Origin: Ascidia mentula
Lineage: Eukaryota > Chordata > Ascidiacea > Phlebobranchia > Ascidiidae
Direction: 5' to 3'
DNA: 64,000 bases
NCBI GenBank assembly: GCA_947561715.1
Contig: OX387202.1
Coordinates: forward strand, 6,895,001-6,959,000
Position 1 is the stretch's first letter, and every line of letters starts with the position of its first letter. The notes below the pieces were generated by a model. That model was not told where the DNA came from, made no database searches, and worked only from the letters and a program-made list of their open reading frames with translations. The position numbers and the translations under genes were made by a program. Positions 1 through 12,781 of the stretch are shown here, piece after piece.

Positions 1-3000
1 CGAATTCGAACACTGCGGACCACACCAAAGTCATCAGGATTGGTTGATTCAACGCGGCCGATCGACCAAGAACGTTTGGGGGCAGCATCATCAACCAGAA
101 GTACCACATCACCGACCTGGACATTTCTCTTCTCATGATGCCACTTCTGGCGAGCGATGATTGTACGCAAGTATTCCCGAGCCCATCGTCTCCAAAATTG
201 ATCTGCAATATATTGGACCTTGCGCCAACCCCGGCGCGCGTAGCAGTCACGATCACTTGTGACGATTGGAAGCATCCCTCCGGACGGATTTATCCTTAGC
301 AAGTGATTATGTGTCAATGGTGACTCACCAACGTCATCAAGTGTGACCCGAGTCAGGGGTCGCGAGTTGATAATTGATTCCGCTTCAAGCAAAAACGTTT
401 GCAGATGATCATCGTTGAGGACTCGTTCGTTCGTCAGCAAGGAGAGGACGCGTCGAACAGACCGAATCATCCTTTCCCAGGCACCTCCCATGTGACTTGT
501 ACCAGGTGGGTTAAAGTGCCACTGAACTTCTTTCTTTTTGAAGAACTCTTCTGTTTGGTTCTGGTTCCATTCACGTACGGCGTCACGACGAACACGCGCA
601 GCACCCACAAAATTCGTGCCGTCATCGGAATAAATTAGCAGCACTTCGCCGCGACGAGCAATAAATCTGCGAAAGGCATTTATAAAGGCATCGGTGCTTA
701 GGTCATGTGCCACCTCGAGATGAATTGCTCTTGTAGTTAGGCATGTAAAGAGACAACCCCATCTCTTAACTTCGCAGCGCCTTTGCTTGGCGACTAGAGG
801 TCCGAAATAATCGACTCCTGTAAATGCAAAGGGAAATTCATTCATTTGCAGACGAGCTGGCGGTAAATTGGACATAATTTGCCCTTCAGACTTTGCGTTA
901 CGGCGCCGGCATACCAAACATGCGCGGAGAACACGTCGCACCGCCACTGCACCTTTAACGATCCAATAGCGTTGGTTCATCTGGGACAGAATGTGGTTCA
1001 CGCCAGAATGTCCACACTCTGCATGGAAATGGGAAATTAGCAACTCAGTCAGGTACGAGTTGTGAGGCAAAATGGCAGGATGTCGGGCCTCAAAAGGAAT
1101 TGGCGCCTTTTCCAAACGACCGCCAACCCTAAGCATTCCATCAATCATCACAGGATCCATACGAAAAACTGCCGATGACTTGCTTGGTTTCTTCAAGTTT
1201 CCATCTGGGGTAATTGCTATCACCCATTGTGAGAAATGACCTCGTTGCACATATTTCACCAACTCGGCTTCAGCCGTCTGCAGCTCATCAACTCTCAGGG
1301 CCGAGGAGCCAAATCGCGGTTTTTGCATTTCGCAGAATTGCCTTCAAACGCAAAAACCATGCAGCAGCACGTTTAGGTTGATACAACGAAGAAAATTTCG
1401 TTATTAAAACATCTGTGGGAGGACATTTCTCTACCACAGTAAACACACCACAAGGTTTCTTATCAAATACATTAACCTCAACAGGATCTGTAGCAGCGTA
1501 ACCAAACATGTTTGGCCAGCAGTCGGGCGTCTTCTTGAGAAACGACAGTCCGTCAAACTACAATTTACTCCTCACCAGGGCATCGGCTGAGACTCCCCTC
1601 GAAGCCAAATCAGCAGGGTTTTCCGTCGTCGGAACATGTTTCCAGTTCTTCACACAGGTATTCTTCTCGATCGTTGCCAAACGACGAGAGATCTTCGTTT
1701 ATCATTTTTAATGCTTTGCAGCACCACAGACGAATCCGTCCAAAATATAGAGGGACGCAGGTCCAAACACATTTCCTTTCTGACAATCAGTTCCACGTAC
1801 ACAGCCAGAATAGCGGCCATCAATTCCAACCGTGGAATAGAATTTTCACCATGGGATGTTAGGCGACATTTACTCATAACCAAGGTACAGGTCATTTCGC
1901 TTTCTTTATTCGTTGATCGGAGGTAGCACACAGCTCCGTGACTTCTTTGGATGCGTCAGCAAACACATGAAGTTGACTTCTTATCACATTGGCGCTGACG
2001 CCAAAACCAAATGATCGTGGAATACGCCTTTCCTGCAGGCTGTGTAAGCAGACTAACCACTTCTCCCATTTTCGTAAGTCCTTAGCAGGCATCTCTTCGT
2101 CCCATTCAATTTGTTGCTTGCACAAGCTTCTATAAATAAGCCGGGCTCGCAACACGACGGGGGTAACAAAACCCAATGGGTCGAATAGAGAATTCATAGT
2201 TGACAAGAGGCCTCGCCGAGTGCGCGGCTTTATTGGCAACGAAACAGCAAATAGAAATGCGACAGTATGAACATTCCACTGTATACCGAGCACACGCTCT
2301 TGTAATTCAGCGTCCATCGGGCGCACCTGGAAAGCCATTGATAATTCATTTTCCGGTAAGCGATCAAGAATCTCCTTGCAGTTTGACAACCACTTGGTCG
2401 AGCGAAACCAACCCTTCTCAAGCAAGGAGCGCAGACCATCGACAAGCTGCAATCCAGTTTCAACGTCTGTCACCGATGTGAGGCAGTCATCGACGTAGAA
2501 ATTACGTTCAACCGTAGAGGCAACAATGGGTTCAAATTCACTCCCAAAATCACTAGCGGTTTGACGTAAACAAAAGGTTGCGCAGCTTGGAGACGAAGTT
2601 GCCCCGAAGAAATGTACATTTATTCTGTGGGGCACAGGCTCATCTGACAGGTTCCCACCAGGCCACCAAAGGAAACGCAAACTGTCACGATCACGAGGGG
2701 CAACTCTCACTTGGTAAAACATGGCCTCAATGTCAGCTACCAAGGCAATTGGCGACTTGCGGAAGCGCAACAAGACGCCAAGTAGACTGTTGACAAGACC
2801 TTGCATCAACGTTTGGTACAAAGACAGTCCACGGTATTGAGCTGCGCAATCAAACACAACACGCAACTTACCAGGTTTGTGAGGGTTCACAACACCATGA
2901 TGAGGTATGTACCACGTCAGATGTTTGGTAATCAGTTCCTCCTCTGGTACTTCTTCGGCAAATCCTTTGTCGATGGTTGCTTGCATTTGTTCAGTGTACT

Positions 3001-6000
3001 TCTGATGCATTTTCTCGTCGTTGCTCAATCGACGTTTCAACGATTCCAATCTTTTGTTGGCCATCTTCAGATTGTTAGGCAAAACTTGGTGATCATGTCT
3101 CCACGGCAGTGGCAATTCATAATGTCCATCAATGTATTGAACGGAGTCCTTCATCAATTGGTACGTCCTCCGATCTTCCCTGGAGAAAGGACTTCCAAGC
3201 AATTCGTCTTCTTCTTCTTTGGGGATCAGGTCACTCTCGTCGCTTAGAAACATGGTATGGGCGGTGTCCATGACGCAAGCAAAGTTGGCATCTGCAGCAG
3301 ATTTGCGGACAGCCTCGAGCGATCGACCTAGCAAAGACCATCCAAGAGGCGTCTTCACGGCATCTGGGCATTCGTCGTTTCCAGGACGACTGCACTGTAC
3401 GCGATGTGCCACAGGTACATTAGCACCAATCAACAATGTGACAGTTCCACCAGCAACGGAAGACAGTTGTAGACTCCTTATTGATGGGTGCATCTTCCGA
3501 GTTTTCCAGGTGGGAGACTTGTTCGGTTTTACAGGTATTTGTTCAACAACTACTACTTCTGGCAAGTTTATTTGCTCACCTCCATCAAGTGGTTCGACTG
3601 ACACGGAAATTGCGATTGTGTCCAGTTTTTGCGGTGTCGTCAGTGTGTTCAACAAAATTTGTTTGGGTCGTCCAGACGCACCTAATTTGTCTACCAACTT
3701 ACGTTCACAAAACGTTGTGAACCCTGATCCAGAAAAGCGTACGTGGCAATGGAAGTGGTCCCATGGCGAACAACGACAGGTAGAACATTCAGGTACACAC
3801 TAGACGCGTTGACACTTGCACTGTACTCGCGACTTCGGATCGTAGCACAAGCAGGATTGTCATTCTTTACCCCTTCGGATACAGTAGGAGGGGCTGGGTT
3901 ATGCAGCAATTTATGGTGCGATTAACCATCGCATCCGTTGACAAAACAACTTTGACTGGAATCACAGTCACTAGCACGGTGGCCAGCCTTTAAACACTTA
4001 AAACACAAACCCATTGAACGCACGAACCTGCGTCGATCATTCACGACATTTTCCTAAACTGGACACATGCGTCAAGAGAATGGCTCCCGTTGCACAACAA
4101 ACACTTCATTTGCACGTGTGTTTTGTCCTTAATTTTCGGCGCAGAAGTCGCCACAGTGCTGTGCGCAATTGCCTTCGGCCGGCGGCTTCCTTTGTTGTCT
4201 TCCTTCGATGAATACAGCGCCTTACCAAAAATCGAGTTTGCAACCTTGCTTTTTTGTGCTACAAACTCTGCAAGAGTCGCAAAGGTAGCTCGTTTTTCAG
4301 TGTCATGCTCAATCTGTGCGGACATCGAAACCCATTCCTTTCGCATGTTGAATGGGAGTTTCCTCATAACAGCCAACATGACATCCATGGAATCAACACT
4401 AGAAGCATGTCTTATATGTCATATGTAGTGCCGTACAGCATTTGTCCAACAGCACAGATAATTTCATGAGACCATCGGGGTCGTTGTCCTTGACAACAGG
4501 AGCTGACATCAGCTGTTCTTCGCATCTTTGTGCGATAATGTGAGGTTGGCCATATTCGTTATACAAGGTTTGCCAGGCCAGCCTGTACCCTTCGGCTGCA
4601 TCTTTCGCGTTAAAGCGTTCAATTTTTTCCCGAATATGAGGCTTACAGTGCTGTACCATATACAACAGCCGCATCTCATCATTGTGGGCCTTCTTAGCAA
4701 TGTAGGTATCAAACTGTCGTACGAATAGCCTGTAATTTAGTGAATCACCATCAAATTTGGTTACTTCAGGACTCGGCAAGTTCACATGGTATGCGTCCTG
4801 ATACGTCTTTGGTAGTGGCGAGATATTTTGGGGACTAGGGCAACATCTATTTGCGTCTGCACGAGGGATTCCATCAAACGTACCAGTCCTATGCTTCTCG
4901 ATGCGTGGTGCGGGCACGTTCACAGGCGCTTCAATGTGTTGCGAATTTGACCTAATTTGTGGACACGAGCCCCGTACAGCATTTGACGGCAACTGTGAGC
5001 TCGTATGTTGAAAAACATTTGACAGCAATCGTGGGCGAGGGATTGAAATTGAACAACCTTTTGTAACAGACGCCAGGCTTGAATTGCCAGTAGACTCTTC
5101 CTCCCATGCCTCCATTTCAGCTTCAGCGAGTTGCAATTCGTGGGGCCTTTGCACAGCGTGCTTCTCCGCTTCTTCACTGGTGCGCCGGGCTTCATTCTCC
5201 GCCTCACGCGAATTCGTTCCGCCTCTAGCTCGGCCGTACGACGTGCACGATCTGCTTCCAGCTCGGCCGTACGACGTGCACGATCTGCTTCCAGCTCGGC
5301 CGTATGACGTGCACGATCTGCTTCCAGCTCTGCCGCACGACGTAGTCTATCTGCTTCTTCTGAGGCCCTTCGTACATTTTCGGCTTCTTGAGCACTTGCG
5401 AATTTCGCAAGCTTTAGTTTCACCTTACTGCGTCGAATTTCACTTCGTACAGAACTTGAGGTTGAATTTCTACTCGAGTGAACAGACAACGCATCGACTG
5501 GTGACAATGGTAGGGGAACGGATCTAGGCTGCGGGTCATGCAGCTTCGAGCGACCCTTTCATTGAATTCTTGTTTGTCTCGGCAACGCGAGATTATGTCA
5601 GGTAGTTTATCACTATCCGACATATTTGAGTGAAGTTCAATTAGCTTACCAAAGTTTGCATTTACTTGGGGCAGGAACTCACGTAGCGCTGAAAGATCTT
5701 ACAGCTTTTTCATAAGACTCTCTGCGCAAGCGTAGCTATCTTGTAGAGCCTTTAAAGACTCTACTATTTCGTTTTCTTGATCTTCCGTCATACAGTTTAC
5801 TTGTGATGCAATTTCACGGCAATGTCCGTGGTGACCAAATCAATCGTCGATCCTTCGCTTGTTGACGATTCCTAGTTTGTTAACGATGTAACACGGCTAA
5901 GCTAACCTTGTCACAGGGGTTTGACCGCACCGTCAGGAAAGAACAGTATTCTTTAATTCTGCGGCACAGTTAACAAACTGTGACACGTTCACTAAACAAA

Positions 6001-6300
6001 CAAACACATATTAGCGAACAGTCACACATGCAACATGTCAGACAACATTTAACTCACCAATACAAGATGCACAAGGACCGACTTCGAATAGCATTCGGTT
6101 GCACCAGGTAAATATACGTTATTCAGTCACTATTTAAGTTGTCAACTTAAGTCAATTCACTGCAATTCACAACAGATATTTAACCACCAAAACAGTTTAA
6201 TGCACGCGGACAAGTTCAACACGTGGCAAACATTAAGACTGCTGGCACTAGCCTTGCATCATACAGTTGGTAGGGGGATTATGACGTTTCTATTGTTGTG
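1..6300 (-). mobile_element. BEL/Pao LTR retroelement relic (BEL-1), left end outside window
   Basis: On the minus strand the usual BEL/Pao order can be read: a gag-like region (about 4040-5620), an aspartic-protease-like segment (about 3690-3920), reverse transcriptase with RNase H (about 1650-3700) and integrase (about 1-1500). The RT segment is long and mostly open. The integrase end shows the D-x-GTNF-VGA type core and the [14 protein letters not shown] stretch typical of this family. The element is broken, with several breaks, and runs off the left edge, so its 3' LTR is not seen. The right boundary (about 6.3 kb, 5' LTR side) is uncertain because no partner LTR is in the window. It is a fossil with no inferred host function. 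Confidence 0.85.
5227..5358 (-). repeat. 33-bp tandem repeat (4 units) in the gag-like region of BEL-1
   Basis: Four near-identical 33-bp units lie end to end. On the minus strand each encodes an 11-residue charged heptad-like unit of the form ELEADRARRTA. This predicts a highly charged coiled-coil segment in the ancient gag-like protein. The last unit is the most diverged. Confidence 0.8.
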
Positions 6301-6837
6301 AAATTTCCTCACATGGAAAGTTACGCGCACAGAAATCTTACAGCAGCAATCCTAAGCATCAAGAAGACAGGCAACATTTCTTCAGTATACACGCGTTAAA
6401 TCCTTTTTTTGTGATTTTTAGAAAGGTTTTAATTAACTGTGCCAAAACATTAATCGATAGTCTATGACGCATTACAAAAACCATGCGTCACGCGCAAATG
6501 AGTTAAAATACAACCAACCTATGTCCCTTTGCTGACGTAGATGTGCATGAATGTTTTTTTCATATTTATGTCACATTTGGGTATCTCTGTTATGAACGTG
6601 AAATAAAACCAGCGTAAGTCGTGTATAAACACAATCGACGCTTTTGGAACGTTTCAAGTTTGCCAATCATCGTAAAACTTGGTCGTTGCAATCTGTTATA
6701 TAAATTTAGTGCAAAGGTTTTATCGGTGCTTCTAATCATAAAGAACAATATAGAGGTGTTAAAACAAATTAACGCTGCCAACACAAAACGGCATATTATG
6801 AGATAAACATAATTTTTTGCAGCAAACGTGTTTGTGG
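6301..6837. other. Gene-free stretch between BEL-1 and a MITE
   Basis: AT-rich sequence. The open frames here are short and match no family I recognise. It may include the far end of the BEL-1 5' LTR, but I cannot place that border. Confidence 0.4.
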
Positions 6838-7115
6838 TCTTGGTTCCCAACCTGTGGTACGCGATGGGCATTCAGGTTTATGCACAAAACATTTGACAAA
6901 TATGTTTGGCGCTAACAATCCAACATTGATTTGCAGAAATTATACTTATATATTTTCTAATATACGGTCTGGTTACTCAATGCAACCAAACCAAGGTTTA
7001 AAGATGGTTCTTCACTCATTTATGCCATATTTTTTAATCAAATCAATAGATGGTTCGTGGCAACTGTGCAGGACTTTGAAGTGATTCGCGATAGAATTCA
7101 GGTTGGGAACCACTG
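6838..7115 (+). mobile_element. hAT-like MITE, copy 1
   Basis: A 278-bp segment has inverted ends: GGTTCCCAACCTG at the left, and its complement, ending in GGGAACCACTG, at the right. A second copy in the opposite orientation lies at 23672-23951. CAGTGGTTCCCAACC-type ends are typical of non-autonomous hAT elements. A matching 8-bp target duplication is not evident at this copy, so the insertion is probably old. There is no transposase. Confidence 0.6.
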
Positions 7116-7978
7116 CCATGGGCGCCTGACTCCATAACCTTTATGGTTTTATCGGTGCCCATGCCATTTTATTTCCTTGTTTTTTGTTCGTCGCGTAGTT
7201 GCTTTTCTCGCAAAAATAAACATGATTTTGATTTAAAAAGTTATATTTCATTCGATGGTATTGGATATAAATAAAAATTTGCTTGTCAGGGCTGTTTGGG
7301 GTTTCGTCGGTACCCTGAACTTATGAATTATATGGGACATTAAAATATTTTGAATGGTGAGCAATTCAAAACAAAAAATGGTGATGACGAGCCGGATAAC
7401 TAAACGTGTGCAAAACACCCGCCATATATATTTTTTCGTAGGACCGCTGAAGCTAGAGACAGCTTTAAAATATCATGGTTTTTTGATGAACATTATAAAT
7501 AACGACGATTGATCAATCCAAAACCAGCACTGCCCTTTTGGTTTCAATTTGTGATAAAAAGAGCCTTCTTTGTTCAGGTTAGTGCTGCTTTCTTTTGAAA
7601 GAGCAACCTTCTGTAAGCCCTGGTTTTCGTCTGGTTGGTTGGCACAGAAACTCAAAACATTTACCCGTTAATTGTAAAATGATTAGAACAGAATACACTA
7701 CCTTATCAAAATTGCTGATGTATATATTGGTGTATCAGCGTCTGGTATGTTATCCGGTCCAACCTTGGAACAGTGGTGTAACCATGGCAATATTACTTTT
7801 TTAGGCTTAGTTTCATATTTCGCTGCATTTTTTCCTCTTGATTTGATATTTTTATTTCCCAAACGCAAATAAAAATTGAGGGTTGATACCACCCCCATGC
7901 CCCGGAAAGTAAAACAAATGTAACCTCATTTGGCCAATATATGCATACTGTTTGTGGTATTACTTATTTGATCCCTAT
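7116..7978. other. Gene-free stretch left of duplication copy 1
   Basis: AT-rich sequence with no convincing exon. Homology to the K2 flank starts at about 7979, so this stretch is outside the duplicated unit. Confidence 0.4.
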
Positions 7979-8263
7979 TTTTTTGCTTGTTTGGTGACAC
8001 TTACATTTGTATCCCAATATCAAATATAAAATACGACAAAAATAGTTGTGTTGCTTTCCTGAGGCTTTAGCATCTTTTCGAAACTTCAGACTACCTTACA
8101 GTTTTTCATACCAAGAACATGTTGATATTTGACGCTGAAAAAGTTACTTTACAAGTGAAGTTTAACGTTATTTTCCATTACAGGGACTCTGCGAAAGTTG
8201 ACTTGGTAGCCCAAGGAATGAATTGCAAATGTTTCAGATTGACCAATCAGAACAAAATGAATT

Positions 8264-8269
8264 TTTATT
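8264..8269 (-). terminator. K1 poly(A) signal AATAAA
   Basis: AATAAA on the minus strand, about 160 bp after the K1 stop. It occupies the same place as the signals of K2 and K3. Confidence 0.6.
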
Positions 8270-8427
8270 CAAATTCAAACATACACAAACTGACACATAC
8301 AGTATAGAAGTAATATACAGGTACACTGGTAACGAAACTACAACTTTCAAACAATGTTTTCGAAGTAACACATTTTTTGTTAAGATTTGTTGCAAATTTG
8401 TTGCGGCTGTGTAGTAAGCATTCTCCT

Positions 8428-11400
8428 TTAAATGTGCTTTTGAGAAGAACACACAATTGATCTGTTTCTCTTAGTTTGTTCTAATACCAAACTTCTGTAG
8501 TCTTCGCTGATATCTTCAGCTTTAGTATAAATATCTACACCTTCCGCATAAAGCTTCAGGGATTCTTGAAACCGTTTTTGACGTCCATACACTGAACCAA
8601 GGTTGCAGACACAATGTCCTAACACGTGGTATTTGCAAGCATTATCACCAAACGTGGATTTCATCAAGTGAATGGCTTCTTCCAATATAGGCTCAGTGGA
8701 TTCAAGGTCAGGAATTGAAAGCAAGCAGTAAGCGGTAAACTGCATGCACCACGTTTGATTAATGACCCTGTCACGTTCGCTTAGGTCTTCCATGTTTTGA
8801 ATTTTTACCACAAAGCTCCTCATAATTGGAATGACATGTTGTTGCCACATCGACCGATCAATGGAGTTTGTTTCTCTCACATGTTTGTTGATTTCCTTCA
8901 AACCACCGAGGCACATTCTAACCCCCACTGCTGCATTTGATATGTTTGCATGACAAGCAAACATTTCAGCAGAAAGGTAATAGAAGGCCTGAGCTCGGTT
9001 GAAAAATGTTTTAAAGCGGTAATCGTCGGCTAATTTCTTCAATTCTTCTGCAGTTGATTGGAAGTTGTCGTGGAGAAGTTGAGATAGTTGATGCAAGTAC
9101 GAATTTGCATTTGACCAATTTCCCTTTTTCACGCTTTCATCGTATTTATTCAAAGCGTTTGGCAACTGTTTTTGGGCAACCGTCATATGAACTACAAGCA
9201 AACAAAACCAACATTTAAACGCAAAAACGTTTAGCTCAAATGAAAAGAAAAATACCTCCAGACTGCAGAGCTTCCAGCAAAGGAACTTTATTTCTGTATT
9301 TTGAAGTGCCTACAAACGACATACTTTATGAGCTGTAATATTAAAACTAAGCTAACGTTTCCATCACGTCCTAAAGATTGACATTGAGAAAAAGAAATAT
9401 AGGACAACGCAGAAGTAATGCCATGCTTTCGCATAGCAAGACGGAATCGCCCCACTGCGCAGGTCCTTTATATTTGGCGATCACAGCTCTAATATTCTGA
9501 TCATAAGGTTCACAGACTTCGCAATGCCTTGGCTGCGAAACCTGTGAACCTTATGAGGAAATATAGGATTGATGCACAGAAAGTGGGTATTAGTAGTACA
9601 TTAATATGTTTGATACCCCAAACAATTATAATGCATGCAGCCATCAAGCTGATCCCGCGCCGAACAACTTAATGTGTAAAAAAACACTTACCAAAGGTTT
9701 CTTTTGGAACCGTACTATCGTCGAATCGGGCAACCGCTTTAAAAAATAATAATTTAATTGTAAACATATAAAATTACTACAAGGTATCAAGCAGCTTAAT
9801 TAATTTATTGATAAACACAACACGTTAAAACGTTGTTCATTGAGTTGTAAAATTGCAAACAGCAAAAGGAAATACTTTTTTCTGTGTCTAATTTCACCCT
9901 GATATTCATGCAATTCTAACCTGAAACTTCTTTGGGGGGGGTTTCATCATTCGTTGCAGTTTCTCCTCCTGAATGAAATAACTGACATTATGGAACCCCA
10001 AAACTCAACTTTTAGATTACGAAACGCAAAGTGACAGTAGTGCATTGTTATAATTGCTACCATTAGCAGTCGTCTGCACAGATTACTCGATACTTTGGCC
10101 AAATATATTCGCGTTAAAGCATTTTTTGTATTCGTTGTTATAGCAACTGGTTGGTTATGCGACCCAACCTCGCAACAGTAATGTTAACATGACGTCATTA
10201 CCAGAAGTTTTCTTGGGAATGGTTTCGTTCCTCGATTCATTTTCTTCCCCTGAATGAAAGATTGATTATTTTTTGGAAACACAAAGAAATTACTCAATTA
10301 TAGTTGTTGCATCACATCGTACGCAAATTACAAAACAACGCCCTTTTTACCTATATGACGTCACATACAAATCATTCTGCTATGCTATGCAAAATAAGAT
10401 GGGAAGTTGTTTCACGTGTAATTTGCTTTAAAGCTGCTGTTAGGTTCATTATACTGCACTTCAGTTAACCGATTCTATTTGAATAGGATGGCAATGCAAA
10501 ATGAGTGATATCCTTATCCAACGAATTGACAAACTTACGAAAAAAGGGTTTGGGAATTGTGTTTCCATCATCTCCACCTTCTGCCAATCAAAATTTTAAA
10601 AAAAGATTTTTTTTAACAGGCAAAGAATGTTTGTTACGCGCTAAAAATTGCTCTAAACGTCTTTTTTGCCAATTCAAATACCTGCACAAAACTAAGAAGA
10701 CACTTACTATAGACTACTTCGGGAAGCCACGTATTGTCGATTCGAACAACAGCCTCAAAATCTAAATTTTACATGAAGTTTACTTTTGAACATGATTTTG
10801 TCTAGTGATGTATATACCTGTATGCAAAGTTGGACCCACCAGCGCTGTTGATGAGCTTTCTTGTCGTATTTCCACATCTAAAATATGTTTCAAATTTAAA
10901 TGTTTTGAAATATCTCAATCATAAACTGAAAAATTTAATACTTACTGGTAAAGGTTCTTGATTCGGACGAAAACTGATGTAAACGTGCCAGTCTTTGATG
11001 ATTTGAGTCAAAACACGGCGTTTCCACTTGCATGCCTCTGAGTGCAGTTGTGACCTGCTCAGCCACCACCACCGGATCTTGCTTGGTAAAGTAACTTTCA
11101 AATCTATCACGAACACTGATTATGGCTGGCCTTGAGGATGGGTTGGCATGCCAACATCTTTCCATATCACTTGCAAGAAGCCGCATGATTTCTTTATCCG
11201 CGTCACATAGCAACGCTTCAATTGCTGGGAATCCCAAACAATCTGGACGAAGACCATTTTTGACTGCTCTTTTGAAACCCTCGGGGTCACTGATGTTGAC
11301 AAAGGGCGGCTGGCGAGTCAACATTGTATAAAGAACCACTCCATAGCTGTAAACATCCTGTTCTTTCGAAGGTTTCAAATTGAAGTTGTCGAATTTTTCT

Positions 11401-12781
11401 GGTGCAGCAAATTGCATCGTCATGTTCCACCTTCGAGCGAGAGGTCGATCTGACGAAGATGTGGATCCTGTGTAGTTGGCGATCTCGGCACATCCGAAAT
11501 CCGATATTTTGCAGTGTAGCGTTATAGTGAAAAGCACATTCTCCGGTTTGAGGTCGCCGTGTATCAACCGCTTGTCGGAAAATATGTTGTGAATGACGGC
11601 AATGCCAGTTGCTATTTCAACGGCAAACCGAAGACGCAGGGTCATTCCAATGGTGACGTTTTCGTCAGCAAGTAGATCTCTGAGATTTCCACCTTGGTAA
11701 TACTCCATAACGATAGCCATGTTGAAAGGCCATTTTGCCCAGCCGTATACTCGCGCAATACAGTCATGGCTTGCTTGCTGAAGTAGGCTGAATTCCCTTT
11801 GTATCCTGTTCCATGCAAAATCATATGAATGAATTGGGTATTAATGAGCATAAAGTAGCAAATACGTTTTTCTGAACATCGTTAAACCCCTCTCTATCTA
11901 CAAACGGATTTCTTTCAATGCATTTTACCCGACAGACACCAAGAATTTATGGAGGAATGTGGAGGTTCACCTCTGGGTGTGCCCATGCGAAAGTCAAGAA
12001 TTGTTTTTGTAATTGTGCGCACTGTTGCCTGTCAATATGCGTAATTCCACGTTTCGTTTCGTCAGTGGGCGTTTCGTCAGTGGGCGTTTCGGCTTTTCAC
12101 GAGGCATGGACTGTCAGCGAGTTCCGCTGCAGCCTACTGTACATATGGGCTGTTGGCAGTCACATTGCAAAAAATTTGCCCGATAGTATTTAATCCATTT
12201 CGTTTATTCGGATTAACGTTTAGTCTGACTGTATCAAGTACAAGTTTTGAAAACTTACCGTCTCAATATGTTTGCCTTTTGTCTTCCGCCACCAGTAATA
12301 TTGAAGCACTTCATTGCAACAAGACTTAACACTTTATGTCGTCCAAGCAGTACAACGCCAAAACTTCCATTTCCAACCTCGCAAGAATCGACATCGAGCG
12401 AAATATCTACAGGGTCGAATTCCCGAAGCTAAAATTCAAAAAAATCTTTTGTAATGAAGTTTACTACAGAAATGACAATACTAATACATAAGCACTGCTG
12501 GTTGGTTTAAACTTTGAACTATGGTTCACTTGTACTAATTATATTTTAAAAGATTGCATGTAGCATCGTAGAAGTAGATTTCAACAAACGTTTAATGCTG
12601 TGAAAAATGCATTGAAATAATTGAGCTGCACCAATAACATGAAAGAATTCCTCTATTCATTAGGTTGTATATGCAATAGCCAATATATGCAATCAGTGGT
12701 TTTTTGATATTGCTATATTATCACTTAAAACTACAAGAAAAAGAATGAAGTCAATAAACTTACGCTCTCCAATTCATCCAT
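8428..12781 (-). CDS. TKL (RIPK/IRAK-like) protein kinase with microexon linker and C-terminal TPR-like domain, paralogue K1
   Basis: Eleven exons splice in frame to about 720 residues: 12764-12781, 12259-12428, 10946-11805, 10818-10877, 10708-10761, 10539-10580, 10202-10249, 9921-9968, 9692-9736, 9256-9309 and 8428-9191. The start ATG (MDELES) is conserved in all copies. Exon 2 holds the glycine loop GNGSFG and the VAMK lysine. Exon 3 holds HGDLKPEN, the DFG motif and the APE motif, so ATP and magnesium residues are present and activity is likely, although the HRD arginine is replaced by glycine. Exons 4-10 are tiny and encode a repeat-like linker. The last exon encodes about 250 mostly helical residues resembling TPR repeats. 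A cytoplasmic signalling kinase is likely; its partner is unknown. The C-terminus differs from K2 and K3 over the last 15-20 residues. Confidence 0.85.
9256..10877 (-). other. K1 microexon array (7 phase-1 exons)
   Basis: Seven exons of 60, 54, 42, 48, 48, 45 and 54 nt lie between the kinase and C-terminal exons. Every intron interrupts a codon after its first base, so each exon is a removable unit. Peptides carry a D/N-x-T-x-P-K theme, for example GNTIPK, NETIPK, DETPPK and DSTVPK. Confidence 0.8.
9404..9557. mobile_element. Small insertion with 10-bp target-site duplication, only in K1
   Basis: A 154-bp segment in a K1 intron is bracketed by direct repeats of GAAATATAGG (9394-9403 and 9558-9567). 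K3 has a single GAAATATAGG and no insert. The right end contains a near-palindrome (about 9503-9557) with arms reading CATAAGGTTCACAG and its complement. A SINE- or MITE-like element is likely; I do not recognise the family. Confidence 0.7.

Noticed and set aside
10505-10765. Plus-strand open frame of 86 residues
   Set aside because: It runs antisense through two K1 microexons and their splice sites.
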